From Gillisia sp. Hel1_33_143 (lineage in GTDB: Bacteria; Bacteroidota; Bacteroidia; Flavobacteriales; Flavobacteriaceae): a stretch of 64,000 nucleotides of DNA. Made by a program: the position numbers and the translations under genes. Shown here piece after piece: positions 25,879 through 33,121 of the stretch (its first letter is position 1; each line of letters opens with the position of its first letter). The stretch covers positions 2,976,001 through 3,040,000 of the forward strand of contig NZ_LT629737.1 of the NCBI RefSeq assembly GCF_900104765.1, written 5' to 3'. The notes under the pieces were generated by a model, which ran no database searches, had not been told where the DNA came from, and was given only the letters and a program-made list of their open reading frames with translations.

Positions 25879-26325
25879 ATGATAGAACTATTAAACCATA
25901 GAAATAAAGATATTGCCGCTTTAATTTATAAAGTGTTTCAAGAATCTTATGTTGTAGAAGCGCAATTGTTAAAAGCGAAGGAGTTTCCTCCTTTAAAGAG
26001 ACAGGTAGCAGACTTTATAAAAGATGACACAGATTTCTATGGATATTGGAAGCATCAGGAACTTGTGGCTGTGACTGAAATTAGGAAATTTGATGGAAGT
26101 ACTCATCTCCAAAGTATGGTAGTAGTTCCGCAATATTTTAGACAGGGGATTGCACAAAAATTGATAGATCATGTTTTAGAAACGTATCATACGCCTATTC
26201 ATACCGTAGAAACCGGGGTAGATAATATTCCGGCAATTAAATTGTATGAGAAAAATGGGTTTAAATATATAAAAGAATGGGATACTAATTTTGGAATACG
26301 CAAGGTTAGATTTGAAAGAAAATAA
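25879..26325 (+). CDS. GNAT family N-acetyltransferase
   Basis: Cytoplasmic acetyl-CoA-dependent acetyltransferase of 148 residues. The core GNAT segment is LQSMVVVPQYFRQGIAQKLI (~75-94), with the R-Q-G-I-A form of the acetyl-CoA-binding Q/RxxGxG/A loop. The C-terminal VDNIPAIKLYEKNGFKYIKE is the usual motif B. The N-terminal third (RNKDIAALIYKVFQESYVVE) is common in small-molecule acetyltransferases. The substrate is not evident. It starts with ATG after an A-rich stretch and has a 29-base gap to the next gene, so cotranscription is likely. Confidence 0.88.
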   Translation: MIELLNHRNKDIAALIYKVFQESYVVEAQLLKAKEFPPLKRQVADFIKDDTDFYGYWKHQELVAVTEIRKFDGSTHLQSMVVVPQYFRQGIAQKLIDHVLETYHTPIHTVETGVDNIPAIKLYEKNGFKYIKEWDTNFGIRKVRFERK

Positions 26326-26354
26326 TATGAAAAATTTTATTCACAATTATAAAT

Positions 26355-26744
26355 ATGCTTAGCTTAAATAAAGTTCATCATGTAGCGATAATCTGCTCAG
26401 ATTACGAAAGATCCAAAACTTTTTACACAGAAATTCTAGGATTTCAGATTTTAAATGAAGTCTTTAGAAAGGAAAGAGAATCTTATAAATTAGACTTGGC
26501 CCTAGGAAGTAATTACATTATTGAACTTTTCTCCTTTCCCAACACACCGAATAGACCAACAAAACCTGAAGCCACGGGGCTACGCCATTTAGCTTTTGAA
26601 GTTGACAATCTAATTTTAGAAAAAGCAAAATTAGAAAAACTAAAAGTTGATCATGAAAAAGTTAGAAGAGATGAGATTACAGGAAAAGATTTCCTATTCT
26701 TCTTTGATCCTGATGGTCTTCCAATAGAGCTTTATCAAAAATAA
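26355..26744 (+). CDS. VOC family metalloprotein, YaeR/SMU1112c glyoxalase I-like
   Basis: Single vicinal-oxygen-chelate domain of 129 residues, two babb units. Candidate metal ligands are His8 or His9 in KVHHVAIICSDYERSKTFY, Glu in NYIIELFSFP (~56), His in GLRHLAFEVDN (~77) and Glu126 in LPIELYQK. The small size and the order of ligands match the YaeR/SMU1112c group, whose true substrates are poorly known. Glyoxalase activity should not be assumed. It lies 29 bases after a GNAT gene on the same strand. Confidence 0.87.
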   Translation: MLSLNKVHHVAIICSDYERSKTFYTEILGFQILNEVFRKERESYKLDLALGSNYIIELFSFPNTPNRPTKPEATGLRHLAFEVDNLILEKAKLEKLKVDHEKVRRDEITGKDFLFFFDPDGLPIELYQK

Positions 26745-26788
26745 AATTTAAATTAGTACCTCTAAATTTTTAGTATTATCCAACCTTT

Positions 26789-27586
26789 ATGCACCGTTTC
26801 TTAACTTCTATTATTACGATTATACTGGTCTCTTTTAGCCTTTTGAGTTGTAACGATAAAACTATCTCATTAAAACCCAAAACAGATACGGATCTTCTCC
26901 AAAAAGATTTTATTACCTGGTGGAATTACCAATCTAATGCCATTAGACTGGCTGGTAACTTCATTCCATTAGATCAGGATTCTAAAAGAATAAGTAAAGA
27001 GGAGTTCTTGAAGACATTAACCTCAGGAAACTATATTCCAGTTGAATTGGAGTCTAAAGACGATTTGATATATTATAAAATATTCAAAATAAATAAGAAT
27101 GCTCCAATAAGTATAAATCAAACCATTACATCTCATGCTATTACAGAACTAAAGTTCTTTAAAATGGAAGGAGCAGAATTTCCAAATTTTAAATGGACAG
27201 ATCTTCAGAATAACAATTATACCAGCAAAAATACAAAAGGCAAGATCTTAGTGATAAAATGTTGGTTCATTAATTGTTACGCTTGTATCAAGGAATTTCC
27301 AGATCTAAACGAACTTGTTGAAAATTATAAAGATCATGCTGATATTAAATTTATTAGCCTGGCTCTGGATACAGAAGATGAACTGAAGGAATTCTTAATC
27401 AAACGTCCTTTAAGCTATAGCGTGATACCAGATCAGGAAGATTTTTTAAAATACGATCTTAAAATTACATACTATCCTACCCACATCATACTCGGTAAAG
27501 ATGGAAAAGTTTTAAAAGTAGTTACTAATTTTGACGACTTAGAAGATGTATTGAAATATGATTTAGAACCTACAAATAAAAATTAA
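26789..27586 (+). CDS. TlpA-like thioredoxin-fold lipoprotein
   Basis: A 265-residue lipoprotein with a signal ending in SLLSC (Cys21). An N-terminal domain of about 110 residues has no fold I recognise. A TlpA/AhpC-type thioredoxin domain follows from ~127. Its active site is CYAC in CWFINCYACIKEFPDL, a CxxC dithiol with Tyr-Ala in the middle. Later strands are KFISLALDTEDELKEFL and YYPTHIILGKDGKVLKVV, with the cis-Pro region in TYYPTHI. It probably acts as a thiol-disulfide reductase at the envelope. It is 7 bases ahead of the aldo/keto reductase gene. Confidence 0.88.
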   Translation: MHRFLTSIITIILVSFSLLSCNDKTISLKPKTDTDLLQKDFITWWNYQSNAIRLAGNFIPLDQDSKRISKEEFLKTLTSGNYIPVELESKDDLIYYKIFKINKNAPISINQTITSHAITELKFFKMEGAEFPNFKWTDLQNNNYTSKNTKGKILVIKCWFINCYACIKEFPDLNELVENYKDHADIKFISLALDTEDELKEFLIKRPLSYSVIPDQEDFLKYDLKITYYPTHIILGKDGKVLKVVTNFDDLEDVLKYDLEPTNKN

Positions 27587-27593
27587 GCAAGCA

Positions 27594-28514
27594 ATGAAAT
27601 TATATGATACTCTAAATAAAGTAACACTTTCTGAAGATTTAGAAGTTTCGCCTATTATACATGGCCAATGGCGTTTATCTGAATGGGGTTTAACTAATAA
27701 CGAGTTACTATCGCTTTTGAATGAATGTGTGAATTTAGGTGTAACCACTTTTGATCATGCAGATATCTATGGAGATTATTCCTGTGAGGCATTATTTGGA
27801 GCGGCTTTAAAGTTACAACCGGAACTTCGAGATAAAATTCAACTTATCTCTAAATGTGGAATCAAATTAATTTCTGAAAAATATCCGCAGAGAACTATCA
27901 AACATTATGATTACAGCTATAAACATATTGTGTCTTCTGCAGAAAATTCTTTGAAACAATTACATACAGATAGATTAGATCTTTTATTATTGCATAGACC
28001 TGCCCCTTTTTTTGATCCAGATGAAGTGTCCAAAGCTTTTAATCATCTTAAAAATTCAGGAAAAGTGCTTCATTTTGGAGTTTCCAATTTTACGCCTCAA
28101 GAATTTAGTATGTTGAATTCAAGATTAGAAGATAAATTAGTAACTAATCAAATTGAGATCTCTCCTTACTGTTTAGAACATTTTGAGAATAATAATATTA
28201 ACTATCTAATTGAAAACAATATTAAACCAATGGCTTGGTCTCCACTTGCCGGCGGTGAAATTCTAAAACCCAAATCAGATAAAGGAAAAAGAGTTCTTAC
28301 CGCTATACAGGAAGTGGCTCATGATTTGCAACAAGATAAATTGGATAAAGTAATTTACAGCTGGCTTTTAAAGCATCCTGCAAAAATACTCCCAATAATT
28401 GGCACAGGAAATATTAATAGAATTAAGACCGCTGTAGATGCCTCACAACTGCCTTTAACATTAGAACATTGGTATAAAATATATTCTGCCTCCATGGGAG
28501 TTGAAGTACCTTAA
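27594..28514 (+). CDS. Aldo/keto reductase, YdhF-like
   Basis: NADP(H)-dependent oxidoreductase with a TIM barrel, 306 residues. The catalytic tetrad is visible: Asp/Tyr in TTFDHADIYGDYSCE (~50-64), Lys in LISKCGIK (~90), and His in LLLLHRPAPFFDP (~126). The cofactor-binding segment AWSPLAGGEIL (~212) and IIGTGNINRIKTAV (~266) are typical. The R-P after the active-site His fits the YdhF branch. The physiological carbonyl substrate is unknown. It is tightly spaced to the TlpA-like gene upstream and the GNAT gene downstream, so these three form one transcription unit. Confidence 0.9.
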   Translation: MKLYDTLNKVTLSEDLEVSPIIHGQWRLSEWGLTNNELLSLLNECVNLGVTTFDHADIYGDYSCEALFGAALKLQPELRDKIQLISKCGIKLISEKYPQRTIKHYDYSYKHIVSSAENSLKQLHTDRLDLLLLHRPAPFFDPDEVSKAFNHLKNSGKVLHFGVSNFTPQEFSMLNSRLEDKLVTNQIEISPYCLEHFENNNINYLIENNIKPMAWSPLAGGEILKPKSDKGKRVLTAIQEVAHDLQQDKLDKVIYSWLLKHPAKILPIIGTGNINRIKTAVDASQLPLTLEHWYKIYSASMGVEVP

Positions 28515-28521
28515 TAATTGT

Positions 28522-29001
28522 ATGGAATTTGTTGAAACTAAAATATTAAGTGCCAAACAGCTTGAAGAGCTTAAGTTACTCTGGAATAATGAATATCCGG
28601 AGAAGCTCTATATTGATAAAATGTTTCATTTCAAGGAATATTTACATACTAAGGAAAATATAGAACATGTACTTGTTTTAAATACTTCCGGAGAATTAAT
28701 AGGATGGTTCTTTACATTTATAAGAAGTGAAGAAAATTGGTTTGCTTTGATATTAGCCTCTACCATTCAAAAACAAGGTTTAGGAAGGAAACTGCTTAAT
28801 ATGGCAAAGCAAAAGCACTTAGAGCTCAATGGGTGGGTAATAGATCATAACAATGAAAAATTAAGATCTGGAGAAGCTTATATGTCTCCACTACAGTTTT
28901 ACAAGAACAATGATTTTGAAGTCTTTAATTACTGTAGATTGGGATTAGAGAAGATATCTGCAGTAAAGGTGGTTTGGAAAGCTCAGGAATTATATAATTA
29001 A
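28522..29001 (+). CDS. GNAT family N-acetyltransferase
   Basis: About 159 residues from an ATG at 28522, seven bases after the preceding stop; a TTG at 28501 would overlap that gene and is less likely. The acetyl-CoA loop is LASTIQKQGLGRKLLNMAK (~84-102), with the QGLGRK form of the Q/RxxGxG/A motif. The C-terminal part SPLQFYKNNDFEVFNYCRLG has the usual GNAT ending. The substrate is unknown. A strong terminator follows and closes the accessory gene run that begins near 25.9 kb. Confidence 0.85.
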   Translation: MEFVETKILSAKQLEELKLLWNNEYPEKLYIDKMFHFKEYLHTKENIEHVLVLNTSGELIGWFFTFIRSEENWFALILASTIQKQGLGRKLLNMAKQKHLELNGWVIDHNNEKLRSGEAYMSPLQFYKNNDFEVFNYCRLGLEKISAVKVVWKAQELYN

Positions 29002-29066
29002 GATAGTTTTAAAAACTTCTAATTAATTATCAAAGTTTTTTTAAAACATCTCGAAAATCTTTAAAT

Positions 29067-29095
29067 AAAAAAGCCTCCTTATTCAGGAGGCTTTT
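29067..29095. terminator. Bidirectional rho-independent terminator
   Basis: GCCTCCT and AGGAGGC form a GC-rich stem with a 5-base loop, flanked by A-runs and T-runs. It separates the plus-strand GNAT gene from the minus-strand rpsA and suits both. Confidence 0.9.
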
Positions 29096-29119
29096 CTTAT
29101 TTATGATATTATAAAAGGA

Positions 29120-30970
29120 TTAGTTCTTCCCTTCCATTTTATCTTTCAATGCTTGAAGTTCAGCATTTACATCACCAATAGTGGTTTTATCGCTACTGTT
29201 TTGAGAAGCTGCTTTTTTAGCGGCTTGCTTCACAATTTCTTGCTCTTCTTCTTTGTGGATAGCAGTATGAGACGCAACCACACGTTTGAATTCTTTATTG
29301 AATTCTATGATCTGGAATTCTGCAGACTCTCCAGCTTTCAATTTCTTACCATCTTCTTTTTCAAGGTGACGAGTAGGAACAAATGCAGTGATATCTTCAT
29401 TAAAGTCGATAGTCGCTCCTTTGTCTACAATTTCAGAAATTTCAGCAGTATGAGTTGTACCTACAGCAAACTCAGTTTCGTATTTATCCCAAGGATTAGA
29501 TTCAGTTTGTTTGTGACCTAAACTTAGCTTACGTCCTTCAACATCTAATTCTAATACAACAACCTCTAATTTATCACCAACGTTAGTGAATTCAGACGGA
29601 TGCTTGATTTTCTTAGTCCAAGAAAGATCAGAAATATAAATAAGTCCGTCAATTCCTTCTTCTAATTCAACAAATACACCAAAGTTTGTAAAGTTACGTA
29701 CAATACCTGTGTGCTTAGAACCTACAGGATATTTAGAAGTAATATCAGTCCATGGATCTTGAGATAATTGCTTAATACCAAGAGACATTTTTCTGTCATC
29801 ACGATCTAAAGTTAAGATTTGAGCTTCAACCTCATCCCCAACTTTCACGAAATCTTGTGCAGATCTTAAGTGAGTGCTCCAAGACATTTCAGAAACGTGG
29901 ATAAGACCTTCTACACCTTCAGCAACTTCAATAAATGCTCCGTAATCTGCGATTACAACAACTTTACCTTTTACTTTATCACCAACTTTTAGGTTCTCAT
30001 CAAGAGCTTCCCATGGGTGTTTGTGTAATTGTTTAAGACCTAATTGAATTCTTGTTTTAGCTTCATCGAAGTCAAGAATTACAACGTTTAATTTTTGATC
30101 TAGTTCTACGATCTCATTTGGATGGTTGATACGAGACCAAGAAAGGTCTGTAATGTGGATTAATCCATCTACACCACCAAGATCAACAAACACACCGTAA
30201 GAAGTAATATTCTTCACAGTACCTTCTAATACTTGACCTTTTTCTAATTGACCGATGATCTCTTTTTTCTGCTCTTCGATATCTGCTTCGATAAGCGCTT
30301 TGTGAGATACTACAACGTTCTTAAATTCGTGGTTGATTTTCACAACTTTGAATTCCATTGTTTTTCCTACGTAAGCATCGTAATCTCTAATTGGCTTCAC
30401 ATCTATTTGAGAACCTGGCAAGAATGCTTCAATTCCAAATACATCTACGATCATACCACCTTTAGTACGACATTTAACAAAACCATTTACTATTAATGCT
30501 TCATCATGTGCTTTATTCACACGATCCCAAGCCATGATCACACGAGCTTTACGGTGAGAAAGAATTAATTGTCCTGTTGCATCTTCACGCACATCAATTA
30601 AAACTTCTACCTCATCTCCTACTTTAAGGTCTGGGTTGTAACGGAATTCGTTAAGAGAAATAACTCCTTCACTCTTCGCGTTAATGTCGATAATTGCATC
30701 ACGATCTGTAATATTAATTACAGTTCCTGTTACAACTTCATCGTCCAAAGTATCTACAAAATTCTCTGCTACTAACTGCTCAAATTCTTCTAATTTAGAA
30801 TCATCAACCGGGTCAATTCCTTCTTCGTAATTGTGCCAGTTAAAGTCTGCTAAGAATTTTTCAGGGTTTGCCTGTTGTGCAGCTGCAGTTGGTTGAGAAT
30901 CGTTGTCTAGTCCGGCTACCGCCTGAACATTAGATTCTTGAACGTCTTGATTTTTTGTTTCTTCAGCCAT
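29120..30970 (-). CDS. rpsA: 30S ribosomal protein S1
   Basis: RNA-binding ribosomal protein of 616 residues with six S1 (OB-fold) repeats spaced about every 85 residues from ~70 to ~580. Clear repeat signatures are TSYGVFVDLGGVDGLIHITDLSW, IADYGAFIEVAEGVEGLIHVSEMSW and FTNFGVFVELEEGIDGLIYISDLSW (each quoted as family motifs in parts). An acidic, Gln- and Ala-rich N-terminal extension of about 50 residues precedes the first repeat. In Bacteroidota, S1 and a weak reliance on Shine-Dalgarno sites go together. It is preceded by a consensus promoter and a leader of about 120 bases. Confidence 0.97.
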   Translation of the reverse strand: MAEETKNQDVQESNVQAVAGLDNDSQPTAAAQQANPEKFLADFNWHNYEEGIDPVDDSKLEEFEQLVAENFVDTLDDEVVTGTVINITDRDAIIDINAKSEGVISLNEFRYNPDLKVGDEVEVLIDVREDATGQLILSHRKARVIMAWDRVNKAHDEALIVNGFVKCRTKGGMIVDVFGIEAFLPGSQIDVKPIRDYDAYVGKTMEFKVVKINHEFKNVVVSHKALIEADIEEQKKEIIGQLEKGQVLEGTVKNITSYGVFVDLGGVDGLIHITDLSWSRINHPNEIVELDQKLNVVILDFDEAKTRIQLGLKQLHKHPWEALDENLKVGDKVKGKVVVIADYGAFIEVAEGVEGLIHVSEMSWSTHLRSAQDFVKVGDEVEAQILTLDRDDRKMSLGIKQLSQDPWTDITSKYPVGSKHTGIVRNFTNFGVFVELEEGIDGLIYISDLSWTKKIKHPSEFTNVGDKLEVVVLELDVEGRKLSLGHKQTESNPWDKYETEFAVGTTHTAEISEIVDKGATIDFNEDITAFVPTRHLEKEDGKKLKAGESAEFQIIEFNKEFKRVVASHTAIHKEEEQEIVKQAAKKAASQNSSDKTTIGDVNAELQALKDKMEGKN

Positions 30971-31099
30971 TGCTGATTGTAATATTTGTATTCTATGCTT
31001 TTATTCAGGAAAAATTATGGCAATTAAAAAACGTAGAAGCGATTATTTATTTGATTTTCAGTCCCTTTTCTTTTCCTATACTATTGCCGAAAAGGAGTG

Positions 31100-31129
31100 C
31101 AAAAATACAACTAATTTTTTAAAATTCAA
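31100..31129 (-). promoter_or_regulatory. Consensus Bacteroidota promoter for rpsA
   Basis: On the minus strand TTG (31129-31127), a 19-base spacer and TATTTTTG (31107-31100) match the TTG-N19-TAnnTTTG pattern of the primary sigma factor in this phylum. Transcription would begin near 31094, leaving a leader of about 120 bases before the rpsA ATG. The leader contains a possible CCTTTTC/GAAAAGG stem. Confidence 0.8.
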
Positions 31130-31147
31130 ACATTTGATTATTCTGTA

Positions 31148-32314
31148 TTAAGAAACAGAATTTTTGAATAAAAAATGAAAAATTAGAATCAGTACAGAAT
31201 AGATCATACCAAGTGTGGCAACGCCTGTCCATCCAAATTCTTGCCAGGCATATGCTCCTGAAGTAGTACCAATAGCTCCCCCTATAAAGTATCCAACCAT
31301 ATAGATAGTATTGATCCTATTTCTGGCATCTTGATTCTTTGAAAAGATGATATTCTGATTGGTAATATGTAAAGATTGTAAACCCATATCAACTAAAAGT
31401 ACTCCTATAACTAACCCAACAATAGTAGTTCCTGAAAACTCAAAAACTCCCCAAGCCAAGATCATTATAATGGTAGAGATGGTAATAAGTTTATTCTTAT
31501 TCATTTTATCGCTTAGTTTGCCCATGACTGTTGCTGCAAGCGCTCCTGCTATTCCTAGAATTCCAAAGGCACCTGTAACCGCACTACCATAATTAAAAGA
31601 ATCTTCCATAAGAAAAACCAGCGTAGTCCAAAAGGCACTAAACCCTGCAAACCCTAATCCTCCTCTTACAGCAGCCAATCTCACAGAACTTTCAGACTTA
31701 AAATAATGAATTATAGATCTCATTAATTGAGCGTACGTGCCCTTAAAATCTGGAGCTAGTTCTGGTAATTTGTATTTAAGCAGTACCCAATAAACAAGCA
31801 TAATTCCTGTAGCTATATAATACATGGCTCTCCAACCAAGATATTCCCCTACCATTCCGCTAATGAATCTACTTCCAAGAATTCCAATAAGCAAACCGCT
31901 CATTACAATTCCTATAGCCCTACCCTTTCTTTCTTCCGAAGCTAACTGAGCTGCCATGGGTACAAAGAGTTGTGGGACTACTGATGAAAAACCGATAAAG
32001 AAACTGGCAATGGTTAATATTAATAAGGATGGAGCTAAAGCAGCAGCTAATAAACTGATAACGATGGCAATAAAATCTATAAGAATTAATTTCTTTCTTG
32101 GATATTTATCTCCCAGAGGAATTATAAATAATAATCCTAAAGCATAACCTATCTGAGTAAATAAAGGAATATTACTTACCGCGGTTTCTTTAACATTGTA
32201 GGTATCTGCAATTAGATTTAAAAGTGGTTGATTATAATAGTTGTTAGCAACTACCAACCCAGCTCCAACAGCCATTAGGTACAATAGCGAATTTGGAAGT
32301 TTAGCCTTAGACAT
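31148..32314 (-). CDS. MFS transporter, drug/metabolite efflux type
   Basis: Inner-membrane protein of 388 residues with about twelve hydrophobic segments. VANNYYNQPLLNLIADTY at ~21-38 and the motif A loop IIPLGDKYPRKKLILID at ~59-75 place it with the YgaY-like DHA1 efflux transporters. Loop 8-9 has MGKLSDKMNKNKLI, the second motif A copy. The direction of transport and substrate are not evident. It is 12 bases downstream of cmk and probably cotranscribed with it; the rpsA promoter lies just after its stop codon. Confidence 0.86.
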   Translation of the reverse strand: MSKAKLPNSLLYLMAVGAGLVVANNYYNQPLLNLIADTYNVKETAVSNIPLFTQIGYALGLLFIIPLGDKYPRKKLILIDFIAIVISLLAAALAPSLLILTIASFFIGFSSVVPQLFVPMAAQLASEERKGRAIGIVMSGLLIGILGSRFISGMVGEYLGWRAMYYIATGIMLVYWVLLKYKLPELAPDFKGTYAQLMRSIIHYFKSESSVRLAAVRGGLGFAGFSAFWTTLVFLMEDSFNYGSAVTGAFGILGIAGALAATVMGKLSDKMNKNKLITISTIIMILAWGVFEFSGTTIVGLVIGVLLVDMGLQSLHITNQNIIFSKNQDARNRINTIYMVGYFIGGAIGTTSGAYAWQEFGWTGVATLGMIYSVLILIFHFLFKNSVS

Positions 32315-32326
32315 TATTATTCCAAC

Positions 32327-33028
32327 TTATTTTTGTTTAGCAATTACCTCATTTGCAAGATTCAGTAAGGTATGGAATTGCTCCTCTAAGGTTAGTGAAG
32401 AATTATCTATTTCTATAGCATCATCTGCCTTAATTAAAGGAGAATCTTCTCTAGTAGTATCTAAATGATCTCTTTCCGTAACATTTTTTAGAACCTCATC
32501 ATATTTCACTTTATCACCCTTTTCTTCCATTTCTTTAAAGCGACGCTTAGCTCTTTCTTCTGCAGTTGCTGTCATGAACAACTTAAGTTCAGCATCGGGA
32601 AATACAACAGTTCCTATATCTCTACCGTCCATAACTACCGCTTTTTCTTTTCCTAAAAGTTGCTGTTGCTGTACTAATTTCACTCTTACCTCTGGCACTG
32701 CTGCCACTTGACTAACGAAGTTTGAAACCTTCATTTGTCTAATTTCATCTTCTACATTTTCATCATTCAGATAAATTGCTGCAAAACCTAAGTTTTCATC
32801 GAATTTGAATTTCAATGTAATTTCAGATAACTTTTCAATTAAAGATTCCTTATCAAAAGAGGTCTCGGTTATAAAGGAATTTCTTAACGCATATAATGTT
32901 ATAGCTCTATACATAGCACCAGAGTCTACGTATACATAGCCTAATTCTTTTGCAATTTGTTTAGCTACAGTACTCTTTCCTGTAGAAGAAAATCCGTCTA
33001 TCGCTATGGTGATTTTATGATCTGTCAA
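32327..33028 (-). CDS. cmk: Cytidylate kinase
   Basis: Phosphorylates CMP and dCMP with ATP in pyrimidine nucleotide supply, cytoplasmic. The P-loop is GFSSTGKSTVAKQIA (~12-26). The CMP-binding region includes YVDSGAMYRAITLYAL (~35-50) and VMDGRDIGTVVFPDAELKLFMTA (~130, quoted in parts), and the LID segment is around RAKRRFKEM. At 233 residues it is normal length. In many bacteria cmk lies directly ahead of rpsA; here an MFS gene lies between them. A -7 box TATTTTTG is present 33 bases upstream. Confidence 0.96.
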   Translation of the reverse strand: MTDHKITIAIDGFSSTGKSTVAKQIAKELGYVYVDSGAMYRAITLYALRNSFITETSFDKESLIEKLSEITLKFKFDENLGFAAIYLNDENVEDEIRQMKVSNFVSQVAAVPEVRVKLVQQQQLLGKEKAVVMDGRDIGTVVFPDAELKLFMTATAEERAKRRFKEMEEKGDKVKYDEVLKNVTERDHLDTTREDSPLIKADDAIEIDNSSLTLEEQFHTLLNLANEVIAKQK

Positions 33029-33060
33029 AATTGATTTTTTAATTGATTGAAATTACAGTG

Positions 33061-33068
33061 CAAAAATA
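33061..33068 (-). promoter_or_regulatory. -7 box upstream of cmk
   Basis: TATTTTTG on the minus strand fits TAnnTTTG and shares the extended TATTTTTGCACT with the rpsA promoter. At the -33 spot 19 bases upstream the triplet is TTA, one base from TTG. Confidence 0.6.
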
Positions 33069-33094
33069 CATAATCAGATGTATCATTTAATAAA

Positions 33095-33117
33095 AAACCC
33101 GGCCATTAGCCGGGTTT
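33095..33117 (-). terminator. Rho-independent terminator of lon
   Basis: AAACCCGGC and GCCGGGTTT with a 5-base loop lie right after the lon stop codon; the minus strand continues with a run of T. It separates lon from cmk. Confidence 0.88.
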
Positions 33118-33121
33118 ATGT

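Noticed and set aside
26355-26744. Glyoxalase I or fosfomycin/bleomycin resistance protein
   Set aside because: The ligand order and size fit the YaeR/SMU1112c group, whose substrate is unknown; no resistance context is present.
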